DNA of 64,000 nt. It comes from Oxalobacteraceae bacterium UBA6704 (GTDB lineage: Bacteria > Pseudomonadota > Gammaproteobacteria > Burkholderiales > Burkholderiaceae_D). Positions within the stretch are counted from its first letter, which is position 1. Each line of letters begins with the position of its first letter. The stretch is from NCBI GenBank assembly GCA_002454505.1, contig DKJA01000128.1:1-64000 (forward strand). Direction: 5' to 3'. The translations under genes and the position numbers were made by a program. Under the pieces are notes generated by a model. It was not told where the DNA came from. It saw only the letters and a list, made by a program, of their open reading frames with translations, and ran no database searches. Shown here piece after piece: positions 26,058 through 33,287 of this stretch.

Positions 26058-27046
26058 AACGCCGCGCTTTCCTGGGCAGCCTGCTGGCTGCCGCCACCGC
26101 CACCCCTGCCTTTGCTTTCGAGGACGAGGCGGCGGCCGATGCCCTTGTGCCGCGCGCGGATCACCACCAGCACCTGTTCAGTCCCGCGATGGCGCGGCTG
26201 CTCGATACGGGCAGCGGCGGCCCCGGCACGATTGCCGGCAGCGACCTGGTCGCGCTGCTCGATGCGGCGGGCATCCGGCGCGCCGCCTTGCTGTCGGTGG
26301 CATATGTGTACGGCAGCCCGTCCCGCAAGATCGAGGACGAGTACAGGAAGGTGATGGCGGAGAACGACTTCAACGGCGCGCAGGCGGCGCTGTATCCGGA
26401 GCGGCTGCGCGCGCTGGGCAGTTTCAATCCGCTGAGGGATTACGCACTGGACGAACTGGCGCGCTGCGCCGCCGCGCCGCACCTGAAGCACGGCATCAAG
26501 CTCCACTTCGGCAACTCGGACGTGCAGCTGGAATTGCCGGAGCACGTGGCGCGGCTGCAGAAGGTCTTCGCCGCGGCCAACAAGGAAAAGATGGCGATCG
26601 TCCTGCACCTGCGTTCGTCCGTGACGAAGAACCGGCCGTATGGCGCGGCGCAGGCCCGCATCTTCGTCGACGAACTGCTGCCGGCCGCGCCGGACGTGAC
26701 GGTACAGGTGGCCCACATGGCGGGCACGGGCCCCGGCTACGACGATGCGCCGGCGGACGAAGCGATGGGCGTGCTGGCCGAAGCGCTGGCGGCAAAGGCG
26801 GCGCATACGCGGCGGCTGTGGATCGACGTGGCGACGGTGGCCAATGGCGAGCTGTCGCCTGGGGCAGCGGCGAAGCTGGTGCGCCGCATCCGGCAGGTGG
26901 GTACCGATAAAATCCTGTTCGGCTCGGATGCGGCGGCGGGCAAGAACCTGCGGCCCCGCGACAGCTGGGCCGCGTTCCGGAAGCTGGCGCTGACGGACGA
27001 CGAGTTCCGGCACATCGCCCGGAACCTGGCGCCTTACTTCATCTGA
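26054..27046 (+). CDS. Amidohydrolase-family metal-dependent hydrolase, probably exported
   Basis: 330 residues with a twin-arginine-like or Sec signal (MKRRAFLGSLLAAATATPAFA). The mature part starts with the metal-binding pattern ADHHQHLFSP (HxH of the amidohydrolase_2/TIM-barrel group), then HGIKLHFGNSDV, MAIVLHLRSSV, VQVAHMAGTGPGYD and TDKILFGSDAA with the conserved Asp. The substrate is not known. The ATG overlaps the stop of the CoA hydrolase gene (ATGA), indicating coupled translation, although the two activities have no obvious link. Its stop codon directly abuts the stop of rapZ on the other strand. Confidence 0.82.
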   Translation: MKRRAFLGSLLAAATATPAFAFEDEAAADALVPRADHHQHLFSPAMARLLDTGSGGPGTIAGSDLVALLDAAGIRRAALLSVAYVYGSPSRKIEDEYRKVMAENDFNGAQAALYPERLRALGSFNPLRDYALDELARCAAAPHLKHGIKLHFGNSDVQLELPEHVARLQKVFAAANKEKMAIVLHLRSSVTKNRPYGAAQARIFVDELLPAAPDVTVQVAHMAGTGPGYDDAPADEAMGVLAEALAAKAAHTRRLWIDVATVANGELSPGAAAKLVRRIRQVGTDKILFGSDAAAGKNLRPRDSWAAFRKLALTDDEFRHIARNLAPYFI

Positions 27047-27910
27047 TCAGGCCTGCTCGCGGTGGCGCAGCACGACGCGCTCCGCGGTATTGAAATGCCG
27101 CGCCAGGCGCTCGGCCATGTAGACGGAGCGGTGCTGGCCGCCCGTGCAGCCGATGGCCACCGTCAGGTAGCTGCGATTGTCCTTCTTGAAGGCGGGCAGC
27201 CATTTGGCGACGAAATGGCAGATGTCGCCGAACATCTCTTCCGCGCTGGGCTGCGCGTCGAGGAAGGCGATCACCGGCGCATCGCGGCCGGTCAGCGGGC
27301 GCAGCGTGAGGTCGTAGTACGGGTTGGGGATCGCGCGCACGTCGAACACGAAGTCGGCATCCTGCGGCACGCCCACCTTGAACGCAAACGATTCGAAGAA
27401 CAGCGTCAGCGGCGCGTTTTCGCTTTCAACCAGATCCTTGATCCAGCCGCGCAGTTTGTTGGCGGACAGCTCCGACGTATCGATCACGTGGCCCAGCTGC
27501 TCGATGGCCGACAGGCGCTCGCGCTCTTCCTGGATGCATTCGATCAGCGTGCGGCGCGATGCGGGATTCTGGCCCGGCCGCAGCTCGTGCGACAGCGGGT
27601 GGCTGCGCCGCGTCTCCGAGAAGCGGGCGACGAGCGAATGCGTGTTCGCCGTCAGGAACATCACCTTGACGTCGTGGCCGCTGTCCTTCAGCTTGCGGAT
27701 ATCGCCCGGCAGGCTGGCCAGCGACGCGGCGCTGCGCGCATCGACGGCCACGGCCAGCGCCTGGGTACCCTCTTCGCAAAGTGTCGCCACCAGGCTCGCC
27801 AGCAGGGCAGGAGGGAGGTTATCGACGCAGTAATGTCCGGTGTCTTCGAGAACGTTCAGGGCCACCGATTTGCCCGAGCCGGAAATACCGGTAATGAGGA
27901 CGATACGCAT
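27047..27910 (-). CDS. rapZ: RNase adapter protein RapZ
   Basis: P-loop protein; in enteric bacteria it hands the small RNA GlmZ to RNase E and senses glucosamine-6-phosphate. It has 287 residues from the ATG complementary to 27908-27910. The Walker A is ITGISGSGKSVALNVLED, followed by YCVDNLPPALL, VDARSA, FLTANTHSLVARFSETRRSHPL and the C-terminal IGCTGGQHRSVYMAERLA. The function outside enteric bacteria is less certain. Together with hprK and ptsN it forms the usual PTS-Ntr cluster. Confidence 0.95.
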   Translation of the reverse strand: MRIVLITGISGSGKSVALNVLEDTGHYCVDNLPPALLASLVATLCEEGTQALAVAVDARSAASLASLPGDIRKLKDSGHDVKVMFLTANTHSLVARFSETRRSHPLSHELRPGQNPASRRTLIECIQEERERLSAIEQLGHVIDTSELSANKLRGWIKDLVESENAPLTLFFESFAFKVGVPQDADFVFDVRAIPNPYYDLTLRPLTGRDAPVIAFLDAQPSAEEMFGDICHFVAKWLPAFKKDNRSYLTVAIGCTGGQHRSVYMAERLARHFNTAERVVLRHREQA

Positions 27911-27968
27911 GGCGGGATGATACCTGAAAAAGATCGGGGGGCGGTTCGCCGGCGCTACAGCCCAGTCC

Positions 27969-28085
27969 GTGTCCACCCTGGTGTCAGACACCGACATGGA
28001 CACGAGCTCAGCTTCAAACACCGGGGCAATCGCTTGTAACCGCTGAGCCTGTGTCTACATCGGTGTCTGACACCATGGTGGACAC
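27969..28085. repeat. Inverted repeat R2 (GGTGTCAGACACC subtype)
   Basis: Two 44-nt arms (27969-28012 and 28042-28085), inverted and matching at 38 of 44 positions, with a 29-nt spacer, lie between hprK and rapZ. Each arm carries the quasi-palindrome GGTGTCAGACACC flanked by GTGTCCA and its near-complement. It fits the window-wide GGNGNCAGNCNCC family. It could form a long stem in the hprK-rapZ transcript. Confidence 0.88.
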
Positions 28086-28105
28086 AAGCTCGGCAGTAGA
28101 CTGCG

Positions 28106-29041
28106 TCAGTCCCCGCTCATTGCCTGTCTTTGACGTTCCATGAACTCCTGCAGCGTATCGATCCCGCGCAGCTGGAGGATGGTGTTGCGCACGGCGGCCT
28201 CCAGCAGCACGGCGATGTTGCGGCCGGCGGCGACGGGGATGACGACCTTGCGGATCGGCAGGCCCAGCACGTCTTCCGTCGGGAACTGGAACGGCAGGCG
28301 CTCCACTTCCTCTTCCAGCGCCGAGCGGCGCACCAGGTGGACGATCAGCTTCAGCCGCATCTTGCGGCGCACGGCCGTCTCGCCGAAGATCGCCTTGATG
28401 TCCAGCAGGCCCAGGCCGCGTACTTCGAGCAGGTTCTGCAGCAGCGGCGGGCAGCGGCCCTCGATCATGTTCGGTGCGATGCGGGAGAATTCCACGGCGT
28501 CGTCGGCCACCAGGCCGTGGCTGCGCGAGATCAGCTCCAGGCCCAGTTCGCTCTTGCCCAAGCCGGAGTCGCCCGTGATCAGCACGCCCACGCCCAGCAC
28601 GTCCATGAACACGCCGTGCATGATGATCCGTTGCGCCAGCTTCTTCGACAGGTAGACGCGCAGGAAGTCGATCACCTGCGCGGCCGGCAGCGGCGTGGAA
28701 AACAGGGGGATATTCTTTTCGTCGCAGATCGCCAGGATGTCCGGCGGCGTTTCCAGGCCCTGCGCAATGATCAGCGCCGGCGGCGAACCGGCGATCAGCT
28801 CGCCGATGACGTGGGCGCGCGTCAGTGCCTTCAGCCGGTGGTAGTAATTGATTTCCTGGTGGCCGAACACCTGGATGCGGCCCGGGTGGATCGTGTTCAG
28901 GTGGCCGACCTGGTCCGCGGCGGAGGCGGCGTCACCGGAAATGGTGCGTTCGCCGCCGGGAAAGCCGGCGAACCAGCCCAGCTGCAGCGTTTCGCGGTTG
29001 TCGTCGTAAAGGCGTTGAATCGTCAGCGGCGTCTGCAGCAT
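28106..29041 (-). CDS. hprK: HPr kinase/phosphorylase
   Basis: Phosphorylates and dephosphorylates the regulatory Ser of HPr. It has 311 residues. The N-terminal domain (residues 1-130) precedes the kinase domain with Walker A VLITGDSGLGKSELGLELI, catalytic His/Asp surroundings HGLVADDAVEF, and the HprK signature LEVRGLGLLDIKAIFGETAVR. In proteobacteria the enzyme is tied to regulatory rather than sugar-transport PTS. It lies 33 nt downstream of ptsN on the same strand and is separated from rapZ by repeat R2. Confidence 0.97.
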   Translation of the reverse strand: MLQTPLTIQRLYDDNRETLQLGWFAGFPGGERTISGDAASAADQVGHLNTIHPGRIQVFGHQEINYYHRLKALTRAHVIGELIAGSPPALIIAQGLETPPDILAICDEKNIPLFSTPLPAAQVIDFLRVYLSKKLAQRIIMHGVFMDVLGVGVLITGDSGLGKSELGLELISRSHGLVADDAVEFSRIAPNMIEGRCPPLLQNLLEVRGLGLLDIKAIFGETAVRRKMRLKLIVHLVRRSALEEEVERLPFQFPTEDVLGLPIRKVVIPVAAGRNIAVLLEAAVRNTILQLRGIDTLQEFMERQRQAMSGD

Positions 29042-29074
29042 GGGGTTTTCTAAGGAGAGAAAGGAAGCCCCAGT

Positions 29075-29557
29075 TTAACCCGCCGCCTGCAGGCTGGGTT
29101 GCCAGTTGACGATGCGCCGGTGCACGGACGCCGGATCCGGATCGGTGGACAGCGCGGTGCGGAAGGCGTCGTCCGAAAACATCTCGGCGATCTCCGACAG
29201 GATTTCCAGGTGCTGCTGCGTCACGTGATCGGGGATCAGCAGGAAGAACAGCAGGTTGACGGGCTTGCCGTCCGGCGACTCGAACGGAATCGGCTCGGCC
29301 AGCCGCACGAAGGCGGCCAGCGGCGACTTCAGGCTCTTCGCGCCCTTGATGCGGCCGTGCGGTACGGCAACGCCATGACCCAGGCCCGTGGAACCGAGCC
29401 GTTCGCGGGCGAACAGGTTGTCGGAAACCGTCGAGCGGGCGATGCCGCAGTTGTTTTCGAAAATCAGGCCGGCTTGCTCGAAAGCGCGTTTCTTGCTGGA
29501 TACTTCGAGATCCAGCTGGACGTTTTCAAGCGAAAGGATTTTGCTGAGATTGTTCAT
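29075..29557 (-). CDS. ptsN: Nitrogen-PTS EIIA protein
   Basis: EIIA-Ntr, the terminal phospho-carrier of the nitrogen PTS, which modulates K+ uptake and other regulators. It has 160 residues. The phosphorylated His lies in LGHGVAVPHGRIKGAKS. Other family segments are LSKILSLENVQLDLEVSSKKRAFEQAG, NLFARERLGSTGLG and VNLLFFLLIPDHVTQQHLEILSEIAEMF. Normally this gene follows rpoN-hpf in the same direction; here it points the opposite way and lies beyond two unrelated genes. Confidence 0.96.
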   Translation of the reverse strand: MNNLSKILSLENVQLDLEVSSKKRAFEQAGLIFENNCGIARSTVSDNLFARERLGSTGLGHGVAVPHGRIKGAKSLKSPLAAFVRLAEPIPFESPDGKPVNLLFFLLIPDHVTQQHLEILSEIAEMFSDDAFRTALSTDPDPASVHRRIVNWQPSLQAAG

Positions 29558-29886
29558 AAAGCGACGTGAATGGTGCGGCGCACAAGGGTGGCTGGCGAGC
29601 CGAATTATAGGCCTGTTTGCCCGCCGTGTAACCCGAAATTGCTCGGACCGGCAGCGGCTGCGCCGTCCATGAGGGAAGGCCCGGGGCAGAGCGAAAAACC
29701 GGAAAAAAAGCGGGGGCGGCAGGATTCGCTATTTCCATGCCGAACAGTGGCAAACGCCAGTGTTTTGCTCGGTGCCGGCATGGTTTCGCCAATTATTGCG
29801 CGTTTACTGGAAACGTGACGCGTGCATCGTAAAGCTGAGCACATATTCGATTTGCACGCTTTGATATGCCATAAACGTGCGTTTGA
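29558..29886. other. Intergenic region between ptsN and queF
   Basis: About 330 bases with no convincing gene. It must hold the ptsN promoter (reading leftward) and the end of queF. It is more A/T-rich near 29.82-29.88 kb. I saw no tRNA, no repeat of the GACAG family, no clear intrinsic terminator and no small ORF with a good ribosome-binding site. Confidence 0.6.
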
Positions 29887-30720
29887 TCACTGGCGGGCGT
29901 TGCGCAGATTGGACGGTCTTTGCGCCGTCGTGGCATTGGTGCGCCATGGATTGATGTCGAGTCCGCCACGGCGCGTGTAGCGCGCGTACACGGTCAGGTG
30001 CTGCGGCCGGCACTCGCGCAGGATGTCCGTGAAGATGCGCTCCACGCACTGTTCGTGGAACTCGTTGTGCTCGCGAAAACCGATCAGGTATTTCAGCAGG
30101 CTTTCCTGGTCGATCTGCGGCCCCGCGTAGCTGATCTGCACGCTGCCCCAGTCCGGCTGTCCGGTGACGAGGCAGTTCGATTTCAGCAGGTGCGACACCA
30201 GCGTTTCCTCGACGGGCAGCTCGTCGAAATTGGCGCGGAGGATCGACGGCTGCGGCGCGTAATTGTCGACTTCGATATCGAGACGGTCCAGCAGCACGCC
30301 GTCCAGTTCGCCCATCTGCAGCTTGCCGAACTCTTCCTGCATGGTGATGACGACGTGCACATTGGCACCGGCTGCAGCGGACAGGTCCTGCTGCAGCAGT
30401 TCGCGCAGCGCCTCGGCGCCGCCCAGCCGCGTCTGGTTGAACGAGTTCAGGTACAGCTTGAACGACTTCGATTCGATGATGTTCGGCGAGTCGGCCGGCA
30501 CAGTGATGCGCGCCACCGCCACCTGCGGCTTGCCGCGCATGTTCAGCCACGACAGCTCGTACGCATTCCAGATGTCGACGCCGAAGAACGGCAGCGTGCC
30601 CGCAATGCCCAGCTCGTCGCGCTTGCCCTGGCGCGGGATCGGAAACAGCAGTTCCGGCGCGTAATCGGTGCGGTAGGCGGAGTTCTTCCCAAGCGGGGAT
30701 TGATCTGGCGAGTTGGACAT
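29887..30720 (-). CDS. queF: NADPH-dependent 7-cyano-7-deazaguanine reductase
   Basis: Reduces preQ0 to preQ1 in queuosine synthesis. It has 277 residues, the long (YqfB-like, two-domain) QueF form. The QueF motif ESKSFKLYLNSFNQTR is present, and the catalytic Cys is in LLKSNCLVTGQPDWGS with the downstream Asp. EFHEQCVERIF and CRPQHLTVYARYTRRGGLDINPWR complete the tunnelling fold signature. No other queuosine genes are nearby. The upstream side holds repeat R3; I see no preQ1 riboswitch. Confidence 0.96.
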   Translation of the reverse strand: MSNSPDQSPLGKNSAYRTDYAPELLFPIPRQGKRDELGIAGTLPFFGVDIWNAYELSWLNMRGKPQVAVARITVPADSPNIIESKSFKLYLNSFNQTRLGGAEALRELLQQDLSAAAGANVHVVITMQEEFGKLQMGELDGVLLDRLDIEVDNYAPQPSILRANFDELPVEETLVSHLLKSNCLVTGQPDWGSVQISYAGPQIDQESLLKYLIGFREHNEFHEQCVERIFTDILRECRPQHLTVYARYTRRGGLDINPWRTNATTAQRPSNLRNARQ

Positions 30721-30770
30721 GGCGGACGGCCTTTTAATGCAGGAAAGCCCGCCATGTTAGCGCAAAACGA

Positions 30771-30834
30771 AAACCGGTGACAGGCACCATTTGTTCGGAA
30801 ATATTTCCAGATAAATGGTGCCTGTCACCGGTTT
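30771..30834. repeat. Inverted repeat R3 (GGTGACAGGCACC subtype)
   Basis: Perfect 22-bp inverted repeat (30771-30792 with 30813-30834) and a 20-nt loop that contains GGAAATATTTCC. It lies between ilvA (stop at 30855) and queF. On the minus strand it follows ilvA and ends in GGTTTTCGTTTT, so it could terminate ilvA. The loop-plus-right-arm aligns with repeat R7 with paired substitutions. Confidence 0.9.
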
Positions 30835-30854
30835 ATTCAGTGCAGATAAGCAAG

Positions 30855-32387
30855 CTACAGGAACAGCTTGTAGACGGGATTCTGCGTCTCGTCCCAGTAC
30901 CGGTAGCCCAGCGTGGCGAGGAAGCGGGCGAATTCGTCCATCTCTTCCGGCGGCACCTGCAGGCCGATCAGGATGCGGCCCACGTCGCCGCCCTGCGAGC
31001 GGTAGTGGCACAGCGAGATGTTCCAGTTCGGCGCCATGCTGTCGAGGAAGCGCATCAGCGCGCCCGGGCGCTCGGGGAATTCGAAGCGGTACAGCAACTC
31101 GTCCTTCGCCAGTGCGCTCTTGCCGCCGACGAGGTGGCGCAGGTGGGCCTTGGCCAGTTCGTCGTGCGTCAGGTCCAGCGTTTTAAAATCGTGTTCCTCG
31201 AAGCGGCGGGCGAGGGCGCTCGATTCGCCGCGGTCGGCGATCTGGATGCCGACAAACACGTGAGCCTGGTCCTGGTCGCTAATGCGGTAATTGAACTCGG
31301 TGACATTGCGCGGACCGACCAGCGTGCAGAAGCGCTTGAAGCTGCCCCGCTGCTCGGCCATCGTGACGGCAAACACGGCTTCGCGGAACTCGCCCAGCTC
31401 GGCCCGTTCGGCCACGAAACGCAGCCGGTCGAAGTTCATGTTGGCGCCGCAGGCGATCGAGACCAGCGTCTCGTTGCGGATCGGGTTCGCGGTCAGCTCG
31501 GCCCGTTCGATATAGGCCTTGGCGCCAGCCACGGCCAGCGCGCCGGCCGGTTCCAGGATCGAGCGCGTGTCGGTGAACACATCCTTGATCGCCGCGCAGA
31601 TCGCATCCGTGTCGACGATGATGATGTCGTCCACATACTGCTGCGCGAGGCGGAAGGTTTCCTCGCCCACGAGGCGCACCGCGGTGCCGTCCGAGAACAG
31701 GCCCACGTCCGGCAGCGTGACGCGCTCGCCCGCCTTCAGGCTCTTCGCCATCGCATCGGAATCGAGCGTCTGCACGCCGATGATCTTGATGTCGGGCCGC
31801 AGCTGCTTGACATAGGCGGCCACGCCGGAGATCAGCCCGCCGCCGCCGATGGCGACGAAAATCGCATGGATCGGCCCCGCGTGCTGGCGCAGGATTTCCA
31901 TGCCGACGGTGCCCTGGCCGGCGATCACGTCGGGATCGTCGAACGGGTGGACGAACGTCAGCTTCTGTTCCTTTTCCAGCGTCAGCGCGTGGTTGTAGGC
32001 ATCCGTGTACGACTCGCCGTGCAGCACGATCTCCACGCTGTCGCCGCCGCGCGCCTTGACGGCGTCGATCTTCAGCTGCGGCGTGGTGGTCGGCATCACG
32101 ATGACGGCGCGGCAGTCGAGGCGGGCGGCGGACAGCGCCACGCCCTGCGCATGGTTGCCGGCGGAGGCGCAGATGACGCCGCGTTTGAGCTGCGCTTCGG
32201 ACAGGTGGGCCATCTTGTTGTAGGCACCGCGCACTTTGAAGCTGAACACATCCTGCATGTCCTCGCGCTTGAAGTAAATTCGGTTGCCGTAGCGCTGCGA
32301 CAGCGTCGGCGCCAGGTCCAGCGGGGTTTCGGAAGCAACGTCGTAGACGCGCGCGGTCAGGATTTTCTTCAGGTAGTCGATAGTCAT
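30855..32387 (-). CDS. ilvA: Threonine ammonia-lyase, biosynthetic
   Basis: PLP enzyme converting threonine to 2-oxobutanoate, the first step of isoleucine synthesis. It has 510 residues from the ATG complementary to 32385-32387. The PLP lysine lies in DVFSFKVRGAYNKM, followed by SAGNHAQGVALSA and the phosphate-binding glycine loop FVAIGGGGLISGVAAYVK. The C-terminus has two ACT-like regulatory domains (EFNYRISDQDQAHVFVGIQI and LYRFEFPERPGALMRFLDSM), so feedback inhibition by isoleucine is expected. A TTG nine bases further upstream is a less likely start. No clear Shine-Dalgarno is visible. Confidence 0.96.
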   Translation of the reverse strand: MTIDYLKKILTARVYDVASETPLDLAPTLSQRYGNRIYFKREDMQDVFSFKVRGAYNKMAHLSEAQLKRGVICASAGNHAQGVALSAARLDCRAVIVMPTTTPQLKIDAVKARGGDSVEIVLHGESYTDAYNHALTLEKEQKLTFVHPFDDPDVIAGQGTVGMEILRQHAGPIHAIFVAIGGGGLISGVAAYVKQLRPDIKIIGVQTLDSDAMAKSLKAGERVTLPDVGLFSDGTAVRLVGEETFRLAQQYVDDIIIVDTDAICAAIKDVFTDTRSILEPAGALAVAGAKAYIERAELTANPIRNETLVSIACGANMNFDRLRFVAERAELGEFREAVFAVTMAEQRGSFKRFCTLVGPRNVTEFNYRISDQDQAHVFVGIQIADRGESSALARRFEEHDFKTLDLTHDELAKAHLRHLVGGKSALAKDELLYRFEFPERPGALMRFLDSMAPNWNISLCHYRSQGGDVGRILIGLQVPPEEMDEFARFLATLGYRYWDETQNPVYKLFL

Positions 32388-32533
32388 GGTCGTCAAACAA
32401 AGTGATGCCGGGCGGTGCCGTGGCAGGCTGGGTTGCGTGTCGACGGCGGTAACCGAAGAGAGGCAGCGAATGCATGCACCGCGCGGGTCTGCGCGGGCCG
32501 TTCATTCGTGCGGGATGAGACAGTACGGTTCAT

Positions 32534-32539
32534 TATAAT
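32534..32539 (+). promoter_or_regulatory. Candidate -10 box of the YqaA-like gene
   Basis: Perfect TATAAT, 42 nt before the start at 32581, in the divergent ilvA intergenic region. The -35 is unclear. Confidence 0.4.
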
Positions 32540-32580
32540 GGACGCCTCCTGCCGCTCAGGCAAATCACGCTGAATCCCCG

Positions 32581-33075
32581 ATGATCGAATCTGCAATCGC
32601 CTGGCTGCTGGCGTTCCTGGCCGCGCCGGAAGTGGGGCTGACGTCGGTGTTCATCATCAGTTTCGTGTCCGCCACGCTGGTGCCGCTGGGCTCCGAGCCG
32701 GCCGTCTTCGCCGTCTGCAAGGCCAATCCCGACCTGTTCTGGCCCGCCATCCTCGTCGCCACCTGCGGCAACACGCTGGGTGGCGTCGTCGATTACTGGA
32801 TGGGCTATTACGCCAAGGCGGCATTCGCCAGGGAGCGCCAGAGCCGCTGGTTCGGCTGGCTGGCCCACCACGGCGCGAAGACGATGCTGCTGTCGTGGGT
32901 ACCCGGCATCGGCGATCCCCTGTGCACGCTGGGCGGCTGGCTGAAGCTGCCGTTCTGGCCGGCTGTCGGCTATATGGCGATCGGCAAGTTCGCCCGCTAC
33001 CTGACGATGACGGCACTGCTGCTGTACGTGCCGGACGGCTTCTGGCAATCGCTGGTGCGCCTGCTGGGCGGCTGA
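32581..33075 (+). CDS. YqaA family (DedA/SNARE-associated) membrane protein
   Basis: 164 residues with four or five hydrophobic segments. The pattern FIISFVSATLVPLGSEPAVFAV and CGNTLGGVVDYWMGYYAK with LLSWVPGIGDPLCTLGGWLKLPFWPAV is that of YqaA, a short relative of DedA membrane proteins. DedA proteins are linked to lipid scrambling and membrane homeostasis, and the function of YqaA itself is not established. It stands alone, divergent from ilvA. Confidence 0.88.
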   Translation: MIESAIAWLLAFLAAPEVGLTSVFIISFVSATLVPLGSEPAVFAVCKANPDLFWPAILVATCGNTLGGVVDYWMGYYAKAAFARERQSRWFGWLAHHGAKTMLLSWVPGIGDPLCTLGGWLKLPFWPAVGYMAIGKFARYLTMTALLLYVPDGFWQSLVRLLGG

Positions 33076-33287
33076 GCGCACTTTATTTTGCCGTTTTACA
33101 CGCGGCGCAAATTTTCGTCATTCTGGCTGCAGTGGGCAATCTTCGTTCGCGGTAATTGGACTGCCGGCCGAATTAAATTTTGTGGATTGACGTTAACGGA
33201 ACCCGCCGAAAAGCAAGGGCCTTGCCGCGTTGTGCGCCGCAATACGCTAGAATGAGCCCTCTCAGCGTCCTCCGTTTGCCCGTATAA

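Noticed and set aside
29558..29886. Small open frames in the ptsN-queF gap
   Set aside because: None has a good ribosome-binding site, recognisable composition or motif.
30721..30854. A preQ1 riboswitch upstream of queF
   Set aside because: The region is occupied by the R3 inverted repeat, and I see neither the preQ1-I pseudoknot pattern nor an A-rich tail near the start.
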